From positions 5,148,501 to 5,212,500 of the forward strand of contig NZ_CP041217.1 of the NCBI RefSeq assembly GCF_006542275.1: 64,000 nucleotides of DNA, in the 5' to 3' direction. The position numbers and the translations under genes were made by a program. The notes under the pieces were generated by a model that saw only the letters and a program-made list of their open reading frames with translations, made no database searches and was not told where the DNA came from. The DNA comes from Saccharibacillus brassicae (lineage in GTDB: Bacteria > Bacillota > Bacilli > Paenibacillales > Paenibacillaceae). Shown in pieces: positions 40,913 through 49,331 of this stretch; the stretch's first letter is position 1, and every line of letters begins with the position of its first letter.

Positions 40913-43627
40913 ATGGGTGAAGCAAACGCAGGAGCCGGATTGTACGAAAAAGGAAACCATGCCGCGACCTACGCGGAACTGCCGTTGCCGGATACAGGCC
41001 GGGCGTGGCGGGAAGGCATGGTCAGCGGCAATGGCGAGAACGGCTATGTCACGTCGGGCGCGCCTTACGCGGACACGTTTATTTTTCAACATATGGCTTT
41101 TAATTATCCGTCGGCGCATCCGCGGGAGATTCCGGCGGAGCTGACCGGGCAGCTGGGCGAAGCGCGGAAAAATGTGTTTCGGCAAAACGAGGCGTGGACG
41201 ATCAAATTCCCGGACGGCACGAAGCGGGAGCGGACTTTTCTGTATGCCTACCATCCGGGGCATCAGCTTCGGTTGAACGCCGATCGCCGGGGAGAACTGT
41301 CCGGTTACGTCAGATGGACGAACCATGAGACGGCCGAGACCGGCGTGCGTTATACGGACGAAGACGGGGAGTGGACGCGGACGTCGTTCACGTCCCGCGT
41401 CGACAACGTCTCGATTACGCGGATTCAATCGTCCTCGACCGGGGCCAAAGTCAATCTGATGCTGTCGATCGACGACATCTCGCATATGTGCAAAGCGCGG
41501 GACGATCTGTCGGAAGTGTCGGCGCTGCGTTACAAGAAGCTTGCAGGTCCGGAGGCCGATTATCTCGCCCAGGTCGTGCATTATCCGGCTTATCCGGGCA
41601 GCGAACTGAGCCACGGCGGGTATGCCGGGCTGACGCGGGTCGTTACGGTCGGCGGCAGCCGGGAAGCGATCCGGCTGGAAGACACGAACGAAGCGCTGAA
41701 CGTGGGCGCGGCGCCCAATCCCGCGATCCGGGTAACCGGTGCGGACGCCGTCTATCTCATTACGCAGTGCGACCGGACGTTCGAGCTTGGACGCATGGAA
41801 GACTTCGTCGCGGATACGGCGTATCGCCTCGTGGATCGACTGGCCGTATCCACGGAAGCGGTCGCCGCCGAATACGGCAGCGCCCCGGCCGGCTTCGATT
41901 ACGGCCGGGCGCTGGCCGCGCATGTCCGGCTGCATGCGGCCGAATTCAACGCGGTCCGCTTCGCGCTGCCTGAAGGCGGGGCGCTGCAAAGCGCGGACAA
42001 CGCGGCGCTGATCGGCGCGCAGCGGAACTCTCCGGAGCGCATTGTTCCGGCCTTGATCCGCCGGCTGTACGATCAGGGGCGGTACGCGCTGATCTGCTGC
42101 GGGGGGATCAACGCGCCGCGGCTGTGCGGCTTGTGGACCGGCGAATGGAATCCCGGCTGGCGGGGCATCCATACGCTGGACGCCAACGTCAATTTGCAGG
42201 TATCCCCGATGAATACCGGGCATTTGACGCATGCGCCGCTCGGGTATATCGCTTTTTTTCTGAGAAATGCGCCCGACTTCGCGGACAATGCGCGGATGGC
42301 CTACGGCATGCACGATGCGCTGCAGGTGTCGGTCAACTCGGACGGGGACCGCGCCATGCACGTGGAATACGACAACGATTATCCGTTCCAATACTGGAAT
42401 GCCGGAGCGAGCTGGTGCCTGCTGCCGATCTACGAATATTGGCAGTGCTTCGGCAATAGGCGTATTCCGATCACGGAGCGGATGAATATGGAAGCGCTGC
42501 GATCGGTGCTGAACGTGGCGGATGGAGAGCGGAGCGAAGCCGAATGGGAAGCGCTGCTTCGGGGCGGGGAGCTGGATCTGGAGACGGATATCCTGCTGCC
42601 GCTGCTGACCCGGCAGAGTCGCTTCTGGGAGCAGCTGTGCACGCCGGAATATTTCACGGATACGTCGGGCCGGTCGCGGCACGAACCCGGCAAGACCGCG
42701 CTTGCGCCCGGCGAAACCTACATGCTCATTCCGGCGTATTCGCCGGAAAATGCGCCGCTCGGCTATACGAGCACGCTGACGGCCAACGCGACGATGGATA
42801 TTTCGGCGGCGCGCGACGGGCTGCGCATGACGATCGACATGGAAAAAGCGGTCCGGCGTCCGGGGTACGAATCCGCCGTGCGGCGCTGGGAAGATCTGCT
42901 TGCGCAGCTGCCGGATTACCGGTTCGACGTCTCCGGCGCGCTGCGCGAATGGGCGATGGAAGAGTATGAAGAAAATAACGACCATCGGCATCTCAGCCAT
43001 CTCTACCCGGCGTGGCCGGCGTACGAGGTGCAGAACGATCGCCGATTGGCCGAAGCGTGCCGGATCGCGGTATCGAACCGGGATCGGTTCAATACCGGAG
43101 ACGCGACGGCGGGGCACGGCTGGATGCACAAAGCGCTCGTCTACGCCCGGCTCAAGAACGGCGCGGGCGTCGCCGCTTCGCTGCTGCCGATGATCGCGGG
43201 AGACGGATGCTACTCGTCTCTTATGACGGATCACGATACGAACCGCCGCTGCGACACGTACTGCACCGATACGCTGCTTGGTACGGTCGGCGCGATCAAC
43301 GAAGCGCTGCTGTTCTCGAACAGCGGCGAGATCGAGATCCTGCCGGCACTGCCGCCGGACTGGAACGAAGGCCGCGTGGAAGGGCTGATGGCCCGCACCC
43401 GGGTCGAGGTCGCGGCGCTGGCGTGGAATCTGGCGGCCGGCCGGGCCAGCGTGACGTTGAAGTCGCTCGTCGACGGCAACGTCGTCCGGCTGACGTCGGG
43501 CCGCGCCTGGACGTCGGCCCGCGTGGACGGCCGATCGGCCGACGCCGCTTCGGGCGGGGCGGAACCCGGTCTGTCGCTGACGCTTGCGGCCGGGACGGAG
43601 ATTACCGTCGAGTTCGTGCTCTCCTGA
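40913..43627 (+). CDS. GH95-type alpha-L-fucosidase/galactosidase
   Basis: A 904-residue cytoplasmic glycosidase with an N-terminal beta-sandwich (about 20-290) and an (alpha/alpha)6 catalytic domain (about 340-790). Asn425 and Asn427 in DANVNLQ align with the paired catalytic asparagines of GH95. DHRHLSHLYPAWP (690-702) and TGDAT (Asp730) fit the other GH95 blocks, and IEILPALP is the usual C-terminal segment. GH95 enzymes invert alpha-1,2-L-fucosides or L-galactosides; the latter occur on rhamnogalacturonan I side chains, fitting the region. Sequence around the asparagines is divergent, so specificity is open. Confidence 0.8.
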   Translation: MGEANAGAGLYEKGNHAATYAELPLPDTGRAWREGMVSGNGENGYVTSGAPYADTFIFQHMAFNYPSAHPREIPAELTGQLGEARKNVFRQNEAWTIKFPDGTKRERTFLYAYHPGHQLRLNADRRGELSGYVRWTNHETAETGVRYTDEDGEWTRTSFTSRVDNVSITRIQSSSTGAKVNLMLSIDDISHMCKARDDLSEVSALRYKKLAGPEADYLAQVVHYPAYPGSELSHGGYAGLTRVVTVGGSREAIRLEDTNEALNVGAAPNPAIRVTGADAVYLITQCDRTFELGRMEDFVADTAYRLVDRLAVSTEAVAAEYGSAPAGFDYGRALAAHVRLHAAEFNAVRFALPEGGALQSADNAALIGAQRNSPERIVPALIRRLYDQGRYALICCGGINAPRLCGLWTGEWNPGWRGIHTLDANVNLQVSPMNTGHLTHAPLGYIAFFLRNAPDFADNARMAYGMHDALQVSVNSDGDRAMHVEYDNDYPFQYWNAGASWCLLPIYEYWQCFGNRRIPITERMNMEALRSVLNVADGERSEAEWEALLRGGELDLETDILLPLLTRQSRFWEQLCTPEYFTDTSGRSRHEPGKTALAPGETYMLIPAYSPENAPLGYTSTLTANATMDISAARDGLRMTIDMEKAVRRPGYESAVRRWEDLLAQLPDYRFDVSGALREWAMEEYEENNDHRHLSHLYPAWPAYEVQNDRRLAEACRIAVSNRDRFNTGDATAGHGWMHKALVYARLKNGAGVAASLLPMIAGDGCYSSLMTDHDTNRRCDTYCTDTLLGTVGAINEALLFSNSGEIEILPALPPDWNEGRVEGLMARTRVEVAALAWNLAAGRASVTLKSLVDGNVVRLTSGRAWTSARVDGRSADAASGGAEPGLSLTLAAGTEITVEFVLS

Positions 43628-43729
43628 CGTCCTGACGGGACGTTCCGGACGGCTCCGACGTCCCCGACAGGTCTGGAGCCTGGACGCGCTTTCGCCCTAA
43701 TAGACGCGCTCTATCCCTGACGGATGATC

Positions 43730-44620
43730 TCAGCGTTCTTCCTGCCGGCGTTCGCGGTATTCGCCCGCCGATATTCCGGTCGCTTTTTTGAAAAACGTGC
43801 AAAAGCTTTCCAATGTGGCAAATCCGACGCGCCTGGCGATCCGACCGATCGGGAGCGTCGTCGTCACAAGCAGGCTGCAGGCTGCGCTGAGGCGCGCCTG
43901 CCGCTTTTTTTGCGTAAAAGACAATCCGTAATGCTGCTTGAGCGTGCGTTCCGTCTGCCGGATGCCGAGCCCTAGCGTCTGCGCCAGACCCGGCAGCGTC
44001 AGCGTGTCGGAAGCGGACAGGAAGCTGTGCTCGATCAGCACGAGCCGTTTGTCGTCCAGCGTTTTCTGCGGCGCGGCGTGAGCGGACAGCCGGTTGCACG
44101 CGTAATTGCGAACTGCGGCGATTACGATCTGCTCGACGAGGCTGCGGATCGACATATAATACCCGATCGATTGCAGGTCCGCTTCGCGCGACAGCCGTTC
44201 GAATAAGTCCGACAGCTGCTGCGTATCCGTGCCGTGCCAGAACGCAGTCCGCAGAAAAAGCTCCGCGATCGCCGACGAATCCGGATCGGCGTGTTCGCCG
44301 GCCGGCAGCGCTTCGAAGCAGATGCAGTATTCGCGCATCGGATCGCCGGGATCGGGAATCTGTTCGTGCACAATGTCGGGACCGGTCATATACAGCGTAT
44401 GCGGCCCGATCGGATAGCGGACTCCGTCCGCGATCAGCTGTCCGCGTCCGGCCGGCACGTAATGCAGTTCGTAACTTTTGCCGCTGTGCGCATGGGCGGG
44501 CATCGACTGCAAAAAAGTGCCGGAGCGGATATACAGCACGTTCAGCCGCAGTCCGCCGACCGCAGCGTGCATCTGCATATGTTCGACGTCAAGAGCGGGC
44601 AGGGACGGGGGGAAGGTCAT
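43730..44620 (-). CDS. AraC-family transcriptional regulator
   Basis: A 296-residue regulator with an N-terminal cupin sugar-sensing domain (HAHSGKSYELHYVPAGRGQLI) and C-terminal paired helix-turn-helices (LPGLAQTLGLGIRQTERTLK and IGRIARRVGFATLESFCTFFKK). GAGGAG precedes the ATG. It is convergent with the GH95-type gene and may control that gene or the transporter cluster on its other side. No dedicated operator is identified. Confidence 0.88.
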   Translation of the reverse strand: MTFPPSLPALDVEHMQMHAAVGGLRLNVLYIRSGTFLQSMPAHAHSGKSYELHYVPAGRGQLIADGVRYPIGPHTLYMTGPDIVHEQIPDPGDPMREYCICFEALPAGEHADPDSSAIAELFLRTAFWHGTDTQQLSDLFERLSREADLQSIGYYMSIRSLVEQIVIAAVRNYACNRLSAHAAPQKTLDDKRLVLIEHSFLSASDTLTLPGLAQTLGLGIRQTERTLKQHYGLSFTQKKRQARLSAACSLLVTTTLPIGRIARRVGFATLESFCTFFKKATGISAGEYRERRQEER

Positions 44621-44709
44621 CGGTTCAGCTCCTCGATTTCGGAATAGGCAACGATCAGGGTAGGCATGACGCGGGTTCGCCGCGTCGGGCTTGCCCTTTT
44701 GGGCATGGC

Positions 44710-45594
44710 CTAGACATGTTTAGCGTATTTCTTGCGGTAGTTGAGCGGAGATACGCTTTCCCTTTTCCGGAATGCGTTGGAAAAAGTGGACAGTTCCATA
44801 CCCACTTCCTCGGCAATTTTCTCGATCGAATACCCGGTATTCAACAGCATCTTTTTGGCGATGTTCAAGCGGTGTTCCATCAGGTATTCCAGCGGCGTCA
44901 CGCCGAACTGCTTGCGCATGCAGCGGGCGATATAGTTCGGATGGAAATTGAACGTTTCCTGGAGCAGCCCGTTGTTGATCGGTTGGTTGAAGCGCTCGTG
45001 CAAAAAGCGCTGCACTTTCTCCGCCACGCGGATCGACGTGAGATCCTGTTCCAGCGACTGCTCGCAATCCATCGCCTGCAGCAGCTGCTGGAACACGGTC
45101 TGCTGCGCCCACGCCGCGATCGCGCGCGGTTCGTCCTGCAGGCGCAGCAGTTCCCGCATGAGAGACAGTCCCTTGTCGGACAGCCGGAACCGCTTGGGCA
45201 GCGAGATCGGATTGATATAGCTCGCATAGATGCCGTGAATGGAATGCTTGCTCTTCATATCCTGCTGCCGAAGCAGATATTCGCCCATGCTCTGATGTTC
45301 GGCCCAGATCCCTACCGTATTAAAATGGATCCACATGATTTCGGTGGGGGTCTCGCAGCCTTCCACTCCGTAATGATACAGGTCCGGCCGAAGAATGATC
45401 CCTTCGTGTTCCCCGAGCCGCCACCGATTCTCTTCTTCGCCGATATGCAGGCTGCCCGTCGCGACGACGATGATGTCGAAGATTCCGATCGCGTGACGAT
45501 GGATATGCCGTTCTCCGGCCGCGTACGGCTGATTGCCGCACCCCACGAAGTAAGGAATGGGAGGAGACATAAAATTAAGTACGGCGGTTTCCAA
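44710..45594 (-). CDS. AraC-family regulator of the LplABC-like operon
   Basis: A 294-residue regulator: cupin-like sensor (HRHAIGIFDIIVVATGSLHI) and AraC helix-turn-helices at about 190-290 (NNGLLQETFNFHPNYIARCM and IEKIAEEVGMELSTFSNAFRK). The start is TTG at 45594, supported by AGGAGGACGAGG; the next in-frame ATG at 45570 has no ribosome site. It is divergent from the solute-binding-protein operon, whose promoter region carries two direct repeats suited to an AraC dimer, so it is the probable activator. Confidence 0.87.
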   Translation of the reverse strand: METAVLNFMSPPIPYFVGCGNQPYAAGERHIHRHAIGIFDIIVVATGSLHIGEEENRWRLGEHEGIILRPDLYHYGVEGCETPTEIMWIHFNTVGIWAEHQSMGEYLLRQQDMKSKHSIHGIYASYINPISLPKRFRLSDKGLSLMRELLRLQDEPRAIAAWAQQTVFQQLLQAMDCEQSLEQDLTSIRVAEKVQRFLHERFNQPINNGLLQETFNFHPNYIARCMRKQFGVTPLEYLMEHRLNIAKKMLLNTGYSIEKIAEEVGMELSTFSNAFRKRESVSPLNYRKKYAKHV

Positions 45595-45657
45595 AATCCT
45601 CGTCCTCCTTTTGTGTGGAATTCAAAAAAACAGGTTGCAAACAGCCATAGTGTATAG

Positions 45658-45710
45658 CGCTTTCATTCACTATACTACAGGTAATCACACAAGTTAATCG
45701 CTTTCATTCA
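45658..45710. promoter_or_regulatory. Paired direct repeats in divergent promoter region
   Basis: CGCTTTCATTCA occurs at 45658-45669 and again at 45699-45710, 41 bases apart (about four helical turns). On the opposite strand each includes TGAAAGCG, and each extended site matches the CcpA cre consensus at 12 of 14 positions. They may be AraC-type direct sites, cre sites, or both. Confidence 0.6.
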
Positions 45711-45810
45711 ACTTTACCGAAAGAGATAAGCGTATTTCCCGTTGATTGAAAAACAAAAAAAGCCCGTGCTAAACAAGCTTGCAAAAAAAGAAAAAAGGGA
45801 GGGTTTCACG

Positions 45811-47382
45811 ATGAGATCCGGCAAAAAGATTCCTTTGGCCATGAGCAGTGTCGTTCTGCTCGCCATTCTGGCCAGCTGCTCCGGCGGAGGCGACAAAGCG
45901 GACACAAGCACAAGCGGGGCAGAGCTCGAAGCGTGGGTCAGCAACGAAAAAGTGACGAGCGAGGCGTATCTGTTCAGCGAAATCGAAAAAGAGTTCGGCG
46001 TGAACATCAACGTCAAAATGCGGGGCGTAGGCGCCCAGGATTATGTGGACAAACTTAACGTTCAGATTTCAAGCGGCGAGATTCCGGATTGGATCAACGA
46101 TTACGCCGTCAACGTAGGGTTGTTCGACAAATACGTCGAGCAGGGCATCCTGGCCGAGGTCCCGGTCGAGATGATCAAGGCGAACATGCCGAATTACATG
46201 GCCTGGGTAGACAAATACAAAGAGATCTTCAAGGGAGATCCGTTTGCCCTGTTCGAACGGAACGGCAAAAACTACACGATTCCGACCGCGAACCCGGATC
46301 TGACCAAATTTCTCGTCATGTACTACCGCCAAGACTGGCTGGACGCGGTCGGCATCAAGAAAACGCCGGAGTCGCTGGCCGAGATGGAAGAAGCGCTCGT
46401 CAAATTCCGCAACGACGATCCGGACGGCAACGGGCAAAAAGATACGTACGGCTACCTGGGCATCCAGAAAGACCCGATGTGGGCGTTCAGCCCGATCTAT
46501 GGCGCCTACGGCATGTACCCGGGTCTTTGGACAGAGAAGGACGGCCGAATCGCCCGTGACGAAATCGATCCGAAGATGAAAGAGGTCCTGACGCTTCTGA
46601 ACGACTGGTACAACAAAGACCTGATCGATCCGGAATGGGTCGCGCTGGACTTCGATCAGGCCCGCAACAAAATTATCAGTTCCAAAGTGGGCGCCACCTG
46701 GCAGAACATCAACGCCGGACAGGAAGGGACAGGCTGGTATGCCCCGATCAAAGACGTGGCGCCGAAAGCTTCGTGGGCGCTGTCGCCGGGGCCGACAGGG
46801 CCAAACGGAGATCACGGCATCATGCACTTCAATCCGATTGCGGGCATGGGCATCATGTTCGGCAAGCAGCTGGAGAAAAATCCGGAGAAAATGAAAAAAT
46901 ATTTGCAGATCTTCGACAAGGTGAACAACGACATCGCCTGGCTGGAAAAACGCTCGTACGGCGAAGAAGGCAAAACGTTCAAAAAAGAAAACGGCGGATA
47001 CACCTGGCTGCCGCCGTACGACAAAGCCGACGAGAGACAAAAGCTCGGCTTGGGAGAAGCCCGCTTCCCGACGCTGGAACCGCCGTTCCTCGACGTGTAC
47101 AAAGAAAACGAGCTGCTGCCGACGGCCAAAGACCGGGAATACAAAATCAAAGCCCAGACGATCGCGACAGGCAAATACGATTTGTTGACTCCGTTCTCGA
47201 AGCCCGAATACGACAAAGTGTCGACGAAACTGACGGATTTGACGACCAAGGCGTATACGGACTTTATTACGGGCAAACGCCCGATATCCGAATTCGACGC
47301 TTACGTGGCGGAGTGGAAAAAGCTGGGCGGCGATCAAGCGATGGAAGAAGCGCAGCAAATTTACGACAAAGTATACAAATAA
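45811..47382 (+). CDS. LplA-like sugar-binding lipoprotein
   Basis: Solute-binding lipoprotein of 523 residues, the larger LplA/LipO class used for complex plant oligosaccharides. Signal with lipobox LASCSG near residue 20, then a two-lobe fold with PDWINDYAVNVGL, FLVMYYRQDWLDAVGI, a DPDGNGQKDTYGY calcium-type loop and TWLPPYDKAD. The ATG at 45811 follows AGGGAGGG; in-frame upstream codons are Lys-rich leader. It is first in an operon with LplB- and LplC-like permeases, GH127 and a DUF5695-like protein. Arabinose-containing RG-I oligosaccharides are the likely cargo, inferred from GH127. Confidence 0.9.
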   Translation: MRSGKKIPLAMSSVVLLAILASCSGGGDKADTSTSGAELEAWVSNEKVTSEAYLFSEIEKEFGVNINVKMRGVGAQDYVDKLNVQISSGEIPDWINDYAVNVGLFDKYVEQGILAEVPVEMIKANMPNYMAWVDKYKEIFKGDPFALFERNGKNYTIPTANPDLTKFLVMYYRQDWLDAVGIKKTPESLAEMEEALVKFRNDDPDGNGQKDTYGYLGIQKDPMWAFSPIYGAYGMYPGLWTEKDGRIARDEIDPKMKEVLTLLNDWYNKDLIDPEWVALDFDQARNKIISSKVGATWQNINAGQEGTGWYAPIKDVAPKASWALSPGPTGPNGDHGIMHFNPIAGMGIMFGKQLEKNPEKMKKYLQIFDKVNNDIAWLEKRSYGEEGKTFKKENGGYTWLPPYDKADERQKLGLGEARFPTLEPPFLDVYKENELLPTAKDREYKIKAQTIATGKYDLLTPFSKPEYDKVSTKLTDLTTKAYTDFITGKRPISEFDAYVAEWKKLGGDQAMEEAQQIYDKVYK

Positions 47383-47407
47383 AGCGCACAAATGAAGCAT
47401 ACCCACA

Positions 47408-47433
47408 GGGAGCGCAGGCTCCCTTTCTTTTTC
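47408..47433 (+). terminator. Attenuating terminator inside the operon
   Basis: GGGAGC-GCAG-GCTCCC hairpin followed by TTTCTTTTT, between the binding-protein and permease genes. Partial termination here would give more binding protein than permease. Confidence 0.75.
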
Positions 47434-47457
47434 CACACATGAAGGGGGAACGGAACG

Positions 47458-48360
47458 GTGAACAAGAAACGGTATGGAACCTATCTTCCTTTGTACTTGT
47501 TGCTCCTTCCCGGGATCGTCTATTTTATTATTTTCTGTTATGCGCCCATGTACGGCATTTTGATCGCGTTCAAGGACTACAGAATGATGGACGGTATCTT
47601 GGGCAGTCCCTGGGTCGGATTCGAGCAGTTTAGGGAACTTTTCTCCGATCCTTATTTCTACACGGTATTTAAAAATACGCTGATTATCAGCTTCCTGAAA
47701 CTGTTTCTCGGGTTTCCGGTTCCGATCCTGTTCGCCGTGCTGCTGAACGAAGTTCGTCAGTTGGCGTTCAAAAAATTCGTTCAGACGGCGTCGTACTTGC
47801 CGCATTTCATTTCCTGGATCGCGCTTGCCGGCATTATGGAGAGCCTGCTCTCGCTGGAAGGGACGGTCAATACGATCATCGGCCTGTTCGGATTCGAGAA
47901 GGTGATTTTCATGGCGGAACCGGATTACTTCCGGGCGATCCTCGTCCTTTCCGACATCTGGAAAAACTTCGGCTGGGGAGCGGTCATTTATTTCGCCGCC
48001 ATCGCCGGAATCGACAACAGCCTGTACGAAGCGTCCGCGATCGACGGCGCTACCCGCCTGCAGCGCATTATCTATATCACGCTGCCGAGCATTGCCAACA
48101 TTATCGTGATCATGCTGATCCTGTCCATGGCCGGCATTCTGGACGCCGGGTTTGACCAGATCTTCAATTTGTACAACTCGTCGGTCATGGACGTCTCGGA
48201 CATTATCGATACGTACGTGTACCGCGTCGGCATACAGGACCTCGATTACAGCCGTTCCACCGCGGTCGGCATTTTCAAATCCGTCATCGCGCTGATCCTG
48301 ATTCTGTTCACGAACTGGCTGGCCAAACGATTCAACAAAGATCACAACACCTTGTGGTAG
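47458..48360 (+). CDS. LplB-like ABC permease
   Basis: A 300-residue permease with six helices; the start is GTG behind GAAGGGGG. The YLPLYLLLLPGIVYFIIFCYAPMYG first-helix region (first 20 or so residues) and the EAA loop LYEASAIDGATRLQRIIYITLP are typical of LplB/YtcP-class importers. It forms the channel with the next gene and receives sugars from the upstream lipoprotein. The cognate ATPase is not in the window. Confidence 0.92.
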   Translation: MNKKRYGTYLPLYLLLLPGIVYFIIFCYAPMYGILIAFKDYRMMDGILGSPWVGFEQFRELFSDPYFYTVFKNTLIISFLKLFLGFPVPILFAVLLNEVRQLAFKKFVQTASYLPHFISWIALAGIMESLLSLEGTVNTIIGLFGFEKVIFMAEPDYFRAILVLSDIWKNFGWGAVIYFAAIAGIDNSLYEASAIDGATRLQRIIYITLPSIANIIVIMLILSMAGILDAGFDQIFNLYNSSVMDVSDIIDTYVYRVGIQDLDYSRSTAVGIFKSVIALILILFTNWLAKRFNKDHNTLW

Positions 48361-48374
48361 GAAGGAGGAGCCTC

Positions 48375-49262
48375 ATGGACAAATCGAACTCTTTGGGCGA
48401 CCGTATTTTCCATATTTTCAATTACGCTTTTATGAGTTTCCTGCTGATCGTCACGTTGTTCCCGTTCTGGAATCAGGTCTTGATCTCGCTCAGTTCCCGC
48501 GAATTTCTGTACACGGTCGGAACGCTCTGGTATCCGAAAAGTCTGAATTTCGACAGTTACATCGCGATTTTTCATTTTGACGCTTTCTGGCGCGGCTACT
48601 GGAACACGATTACCCGGACGGTACTTGGGGTCGTACTGAGCCTGCTGTTCACTTCGATTACGGCGTATCCGTTATCCAAAGCCAAACTGCCGTTCAACAA
48701 GACGATTACGCTGTTCGTGTTATTCCCCCTGCTGTTCAGCGGCGGGTTGATCCCGACGTACATGCTGATCAAAAGTCTGGGACTGATGAATTCGATCTGG
48801 GCGCTCGTCCTTCCCGGCCTGATCGCTCCGGTAAACGTCTTCATCATCCGCAACTATTTCCGTTCGCTGCCGGCGGAACTGGAAGAGTCGGCCGTCATCG
48901 ACGGCGCGAGCCACCTCAAAATTTTCTTCCGCATCGTGCTGCCGCTGTCCGTGCCCATCCTCGCCACGATCGCGCTCTGGGTCGGCGTCGCACATTGGCT
49001 GGCGTGGTACGACGCTTTCCTGTACATGTCGGATACGACCAAATGGGTCTTGCAGCTCGTGATCCGCCGCATCCTGATCGAGAACAGGCCGCAGGAAGCG
49101 ATGAGCGCCGCGACGCAGGTGTTCGGCGATGCCGAAGCCGTCGATATCCGGCAGTTGGAAGCGGCCGTCGTCATGGTGTCGATCCTCCCCATGCTGCTCG
49201 TCTATCCGTTCCTGCAAAAGTTTTTCGTCAAAGGTCTGCTGCACGGCGCGGTCAAAGGTTGA
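48375..49262 (+). CDS. LplC/YtcP-like ABC permease
   Basis: A 295-residue partner permease. The N-terminus DRIFHIFNYAFMSFLLIVTL, then FSGGLIPTYMLIKSLGL and the EAA loop LPAELEESAVIDGASHLKIF match the LplC class, ending in the usual PFLQKFFVKGLLHGAVKG. The ATG at 48375 follows GGAAGGAGGAG. The preceding gene ends 14 bases upstream. The GH127 gene follows after 69 bases in the same operon. Confidence 0.92.
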   Translation: MDKSNSLGDRIFHIFNYAFMSFLLIVTLFPFWNQVLISLSSREFLYTVGTLWYPKSLNFDSYIAIFHFDAFWRGYWNTITRTVLGVVLSLLFTSITAYPLSKAKLPFNKTITLFVLFPLLFSGGLIPTYMLIKSLGLMNSIWALVLPGLIAPVNVFIIRNYFRSLPAELEESAVIDGASHLKIFFRIVLPLSVPILATIALWVGVAHWLAWYDAFLYMSDTTKWVLQLVIRRILIENRPQEAMSAATQVFGDAEAVDIRQLEAAVVMVSILPMLLVYPFLQKFFVKGLLHGAVKG

Positions 49263-49331
49263 TCGTCGCCCTGCCGGGATCATGGATACCGATCCGATAC
49301 ACCGATCCGATACACTCTGGAGGGATTTATT

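Noticed and set aside
40796-43234. 812-codon antisense frame over the GH95-type gene
   Set aside because: Same codon-composition artefact; the sense gene has GH95 motifs and a good ribosome site.
43628-43729. ACGTCC/GGACGT dyads between the GH95-type gene and an AraC gene as a terminator
   Set aside because: Short arms and no T tract; not convincing as a terminator or operator.
46069-48345. 758-codon open frame antisense to the LplA/LplB-like genes
   Set aside because: It spans two well-supported sense genes and an intergenic terminator, and its product is a low-complexity charged sequence.
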